Source: an uncultured Pseudorhodoferax sp. (GTDB taxonomy: Bacteria > Pseudomonadota > Gammaproteobacteria > Burkholderiales > Burkholderiaceae). From it: 8,916 nucleotides of DNA. The stretch covers positions 1 through 8,916 of the forward strand of contig CAJYRH010000075.1 in the NCBI GenBank assembly GCA_913776795.1, written 5' to 3'. The notes under the pieces are model-generated. The model saw only the letters and a list, made by a program, of their open reading frames with translations, did no database searches and had not been told where the DNA came from. Positions 7,232 to 8,916 of the stretch are shown here, piece after piece. A program made the position numbers and the translations under genes. Positions within the stretch are counted from its first letter, which is position 1. Each line of letters starts with the position of its first letter.

Positions 7232-8710
7232 ATGCCCGCCCTGCGCTACCTCTGCCTGTCCGACCTGCACCTGGGAGCGGCCTACAGCTGCCTGGTCGGC
7301 ACCGACGCGCACGGGCGGCCGGACCCCACCCGGCGCAGTGACACGCTGGTCGCGTTCGGCGCCGCGTTGCGCCAGCTGCTGCAGCGCCTGCTGCCGCCAG
7401 GCGCCGAGCGGCCCACGCTCGTCCTGCTCGGCGACGTGCTGGACATGGGCCTGTCGCCGATGGGTGCGGTGGCCCAGTCGTTCGCCGTGTTCGCGCGCGA
7501 GGCGCTGGTGGATGCCGACGGCGCACCGCTGTTCGCCCCGCGCGTGCTGTGCGTGCCCGGCAACCACGACCACCACCTGTGGCGCGCCGCGCAGGACCAG
7601 CAGTTCCAGGCCGCGCTGGACGCCGGCCGCATCCCGCGCGACGTGATGCAGCACACCGCGCTCGACGACGCGCCCGACGCGCCGCTGCCGCCCTCGCCCC
7701 TGCTCACGCGGCTGCTGCGCAGCGTGCCGGGACTGGCCGGCATGCGCTGCGACATCGCCTACCCCAACCTCGCCCTGATGGATGCGCAAGCCACGCGCTG
7801 CCGCGTGCTGCACCACGGCCACTACGTGGACCCGATGTACCGCATGGTCTCCACGCTGAACGCGCAGCTGCCCGGGCTGGCCCGCACGCCGCGCCCGGCG
7901 GATTCGCTGACCGTGGCACAGCTGGAGGCCGAGAACGGCGCCTGGGTCGACTTCCTGTGGTCCGACCTGGGCAGCGCGGGCAGCACCGGCAAGACCGCCC
8001 TGCGGCTGTACGACATCATGCGCGACGGCGGCGCCTCGCACGCCTTTTCGCGCAAGCTGGCGAGCAAGCTGGTGGCCTGGATCGGCAAGACCTTCGAGGC
8101 CAGCGGCCGCGCGGCCGTGGTGCAGGGCATCACGCTGGACCAGCTGGTGCTGGGCGCGGTGGACGCCACGCTGGGCCAGGTGGCGCAGTCGCAGCGCGCC
8201 AGCTACGCGCAGACCATGACGGCCGCCGACACGGCCGACCTCGCCTGGTACATCGGCGGCCCCACGCGGCGCCAGCTGCGCCGCAGCGGCATCCTGCACC
8301 CCGAGAGGCTGGACCTGGGCTTCGTGTTCGGCCACACGCACAAGCCCTTCGAGGACAGCCTGCCCGTGGCCGGCTTCGAGCGTCCCGTGGCCGTGTTCAA
8401 CACCGGTGGCTGGGTCATGGACCAGCCCACGCTGACGCCCACGCAGGGCGCCTCCATGGTGCTGCTGGACGCCGACCTCAACATGGCCGCACTGCGCCTG
8501 TTCAACGACCCCGTCAACGGCTGCATGGCGCCCGTGCGCGCCGCGGGCGTGGGCGATTTCAGCGACGCAGCCAATCCGATGCTGGCTGCGCTCGGCGATG
8601 CGCTGGCGCAGACCCGCAGCGCCTGGCAGCAGTTCTCGGGCTGCGCGCAGCAGGCGCTGGAGCAGCGCGCGCGCCAGCTGCTGGACGACTTCTTCGACGC
8701 CCAGGCATGA
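7232..8710 (+). CDS. Calcineurin-like metallophosphoesterase, large form
   Basis: A 492-residue protein with all signature blocks of the calcineurin-like phosphoesterase superfamily, which hydrolyses phosphate esters with a two-metal centre. These are D11-L-H13 (SDLHLG), GDVLD at 67-71, GNHDHH beginning at 110, HHGHY at 194-198, and GHTH at 367-370 followed by NTGGW. No signal peptide or membrane segment is seen, so it should be cytoplasmic or peripheral. The spacing between HGH and GHTH is about 170 residues, roughly twice that of LpxH-type enzymes of ~240 residues. The insert is largely helical-looking (~215-345) and may form a cap that sets substrate choice. The C-terminal ~60 residues are helical and Gln/Ala-rich. 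ATG 7232 is chosen because the first beta-strand (LRYLCLSDLHL) begins directly after it and the preceding gene stops at 7226. There is no clear Shine-Dalgarno, so translational coupling is likely. The substrate (phospholipid headgroup, nucleotide or protein) is unknown. It is not LpxH itself by length and spacing. Confidence 0.9.
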   Translation: MPALRYLCLSDLHLGAAYSCLVGTDAHGRPDPTRRSDTLVAFGAALRQLLQRLLPPGAERPTLVLLGDVLDMGLSPMGAVAQSFAVFAREALVDADGAPLFAPRVLCVPGNHDHHLWRAAQDQQFQAALDAGRIPRDVMQHTALDDAPDAPLPPSPLLTRLLRSVPGLAGMRCDIAYPNLALMDAQATRCRVLHHGHYVDPMYRMVSTLNAQLPGLARTPRPADSLTVAQLEAENGAWVDFLWSDLGSAGSTGKTALRLYDIMRDGGASHAFSRKLASKLVAWIGKTFEASGRAAVVQGITLDQLVLGAVDATLGQVAQSQRASYAQTMTAADTADLAWYIGGPTRRQLRRSGILHPERLDLGFVFGHTHKPFEDSLPVAGFERPVAVFNTGGWVMDQPTLTPTQGASMVLLDADLNMAALRLFNDPVNGCMAPVRAAGVGDFSDAANPMLAALGDALAQTRSAWQQFSGCAQQALEQRARQLLDDFFDAQA

Positions 8711-8748
8711 ACGGGCGACAGCGACAGGACTCTTGGGAGGACGTGTGA
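8707..8748 (+). other. 13-codon bridging mini-ORF between the phosphoesterase and the oxidoreductase
   Basis: ATG at 8707 overlaps the phosphoesterase stop as ATGA. The frame (MNGRQRQDSWEDV) ends at TGA 8746-8748, which overlaps the GTG start of the oxidoreductase (GTGA, 8745-8748). A ribosome restarting at each overlap could thread all three frames. The GGGAGG ribosome site of the next gene lies inside this frame. Whether the peptide is made is unknown. It may be chance, but both overlaps have the typical coupling geometry. It uses CGA twice and TCT, codons otherwise rare here, as expected for spacer rather than selected coding DNA. Confidence 0.25.
8735..8740 (+). promoter_or_regulatory. 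Shine-Dalgarno site GGGAGG for the GMC oxidoreductase
   Basis: GGGAGG ends four bases before GTG 8745. It is the only strong Shine-Dalgarno seen before any gene in the window, and it decides the start of the oxidoreductase. The spacing is slightly short but workable. It suggests that the flavoprotein is translated more independently, or more strongly, than the genes before it. Confidence 0.6.
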
Positions 8749-8916
8749 CCCTGCAACCCATCGCCCGCCCGCTGCGCGAGATCGCCGCGCGCTACACCGC
8801 CGTGGTGGTCGGCTCGGGCTACGGCGCCGGCGTGGCCGCGGCGCGGCTGGCGCGTGCCGGCCAGTCGGTGTGCGTGCTCGAGCGCGGGCGCGAGATCCTG
8901 CCCGGCCAGTTCCCGG
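8745..8916 (+). CDS. GMC-family (cholesterol oxidase-like) FAD oxidoreductase, N-terminal part, 3' truncated by window edge
   Basis: The first 57 residues of a flavoprotein that continues beyond the window. After a short lead (MTLQPIARPLREIAARY) comes a clear Rossmann FAD-binding motif: VVVGSGYGAGVAAARLARAG, with GxGxxG at the first turn. Next comes CVLERG, whose Glu at the end of the second strand would bind the ribose of FAD. The following REILPGQFP resembles the start of cholesterol oxidase-like GMC proteins, where the same Glu-Arg-Gly-x-Glu-hydrophobic pattern occurs. These enzymes oxidise alcohols (sterols, long-chain or other hydroxyl compounds) with FAD. The start is GTG, set by GGGAGG 4 bases upstream and by the position of the first strand. 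It lies 34 bases after the phosphoesterase stop, so it is in the same operon as the hydrolase and phosphoesterase. The FAD-binding call is secure. The GMC/cholesterol-oxidase subgroup is likely, but it needs the missing C-terminal His-Asn or His-His catalytic region. Confidence 0.78.
   Translation, partial: MTLQPIARPLREIAARYTAVVVGSGYGAGVAAARLARAGQSVCVLERGREILPGQFP

Noticed and set aside
7076..8761. A 561-codon antisense frame opposite the phosphoesterase.
   Set aside because: It has no motifs and is Gln/His/Arg/Gly-rich, the expected complement shadow of a high-GC coding strand.

Overview
The window is very GC-rich (about 70% by eye) and all supported genes run on the + strand, with a strong preference for G or C at the third codon position. 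Protein sequences and layout suggest a betaproteobacterium of the order Burkholderiales, most likely Comamonadaceae (an Acidovorax/Comamonas-like genome). This placement rests on family resemblance remembered from sequence, not on a search.

Layout. (1) Positions 1-474 hold the 3' end of a U32-family 'peptidase' of the RlhA/YdcP type, cut by the window edge. (2) Positions 641-6045 hold a two-gene signalling operon joined by an ATGA stop/start overlap. The first gene is a REC-GGDEF response regulator (diguanylate cyclase). The second is a 1486-residue hybrid sensor kinase with the order TM-CHASE-TM, four PAS domains, HisKA, HATPase, REC and Hpt. (3) Positions 6046-6218 are the longest gene-free stretch (173 bases). 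It contains a conspicuous AT-richer block with three TTCAG direct repeats at an exact 11-bp period, which looks like an operator for an OmpR/PhoB-class regulator. (4) Positions 6219-8916 hold a tightly packed second operon: a membrane-anchored alpha/beta hydrolase, a large calcineurin-like metallophosphoesterase, and the start of a GMC/cholesterol-oxidase-like flavoprotein that runs off the window. A 13-codon open frame bridges the stop of the second gene and the GTG start of the third.

How they work together. The kinase carries every phosphotransfer residue for a His-Asp-His relay (H910, D1203, H1352). The co-translated diguanylate cyclase has an intact receiver Asp (D52), an active GGEEF motif and an RxxD inhibitory site. 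The simplest reading is a self-contained phosphorelay that turns a periplasmic signal (CHASE) plus cytoplasmic signals (PAS) into cyclic di-GMP. The downstream operon looks metabolic (ester hydrolysis, phosphate-ester hydrolysis, alcohol oxidation). It probably has its own promoter near the triple repeat, and its substrate cannot be read from the sequence. No RNA genes, insertion sequences, CRISPR arrays or phage genes were seen.
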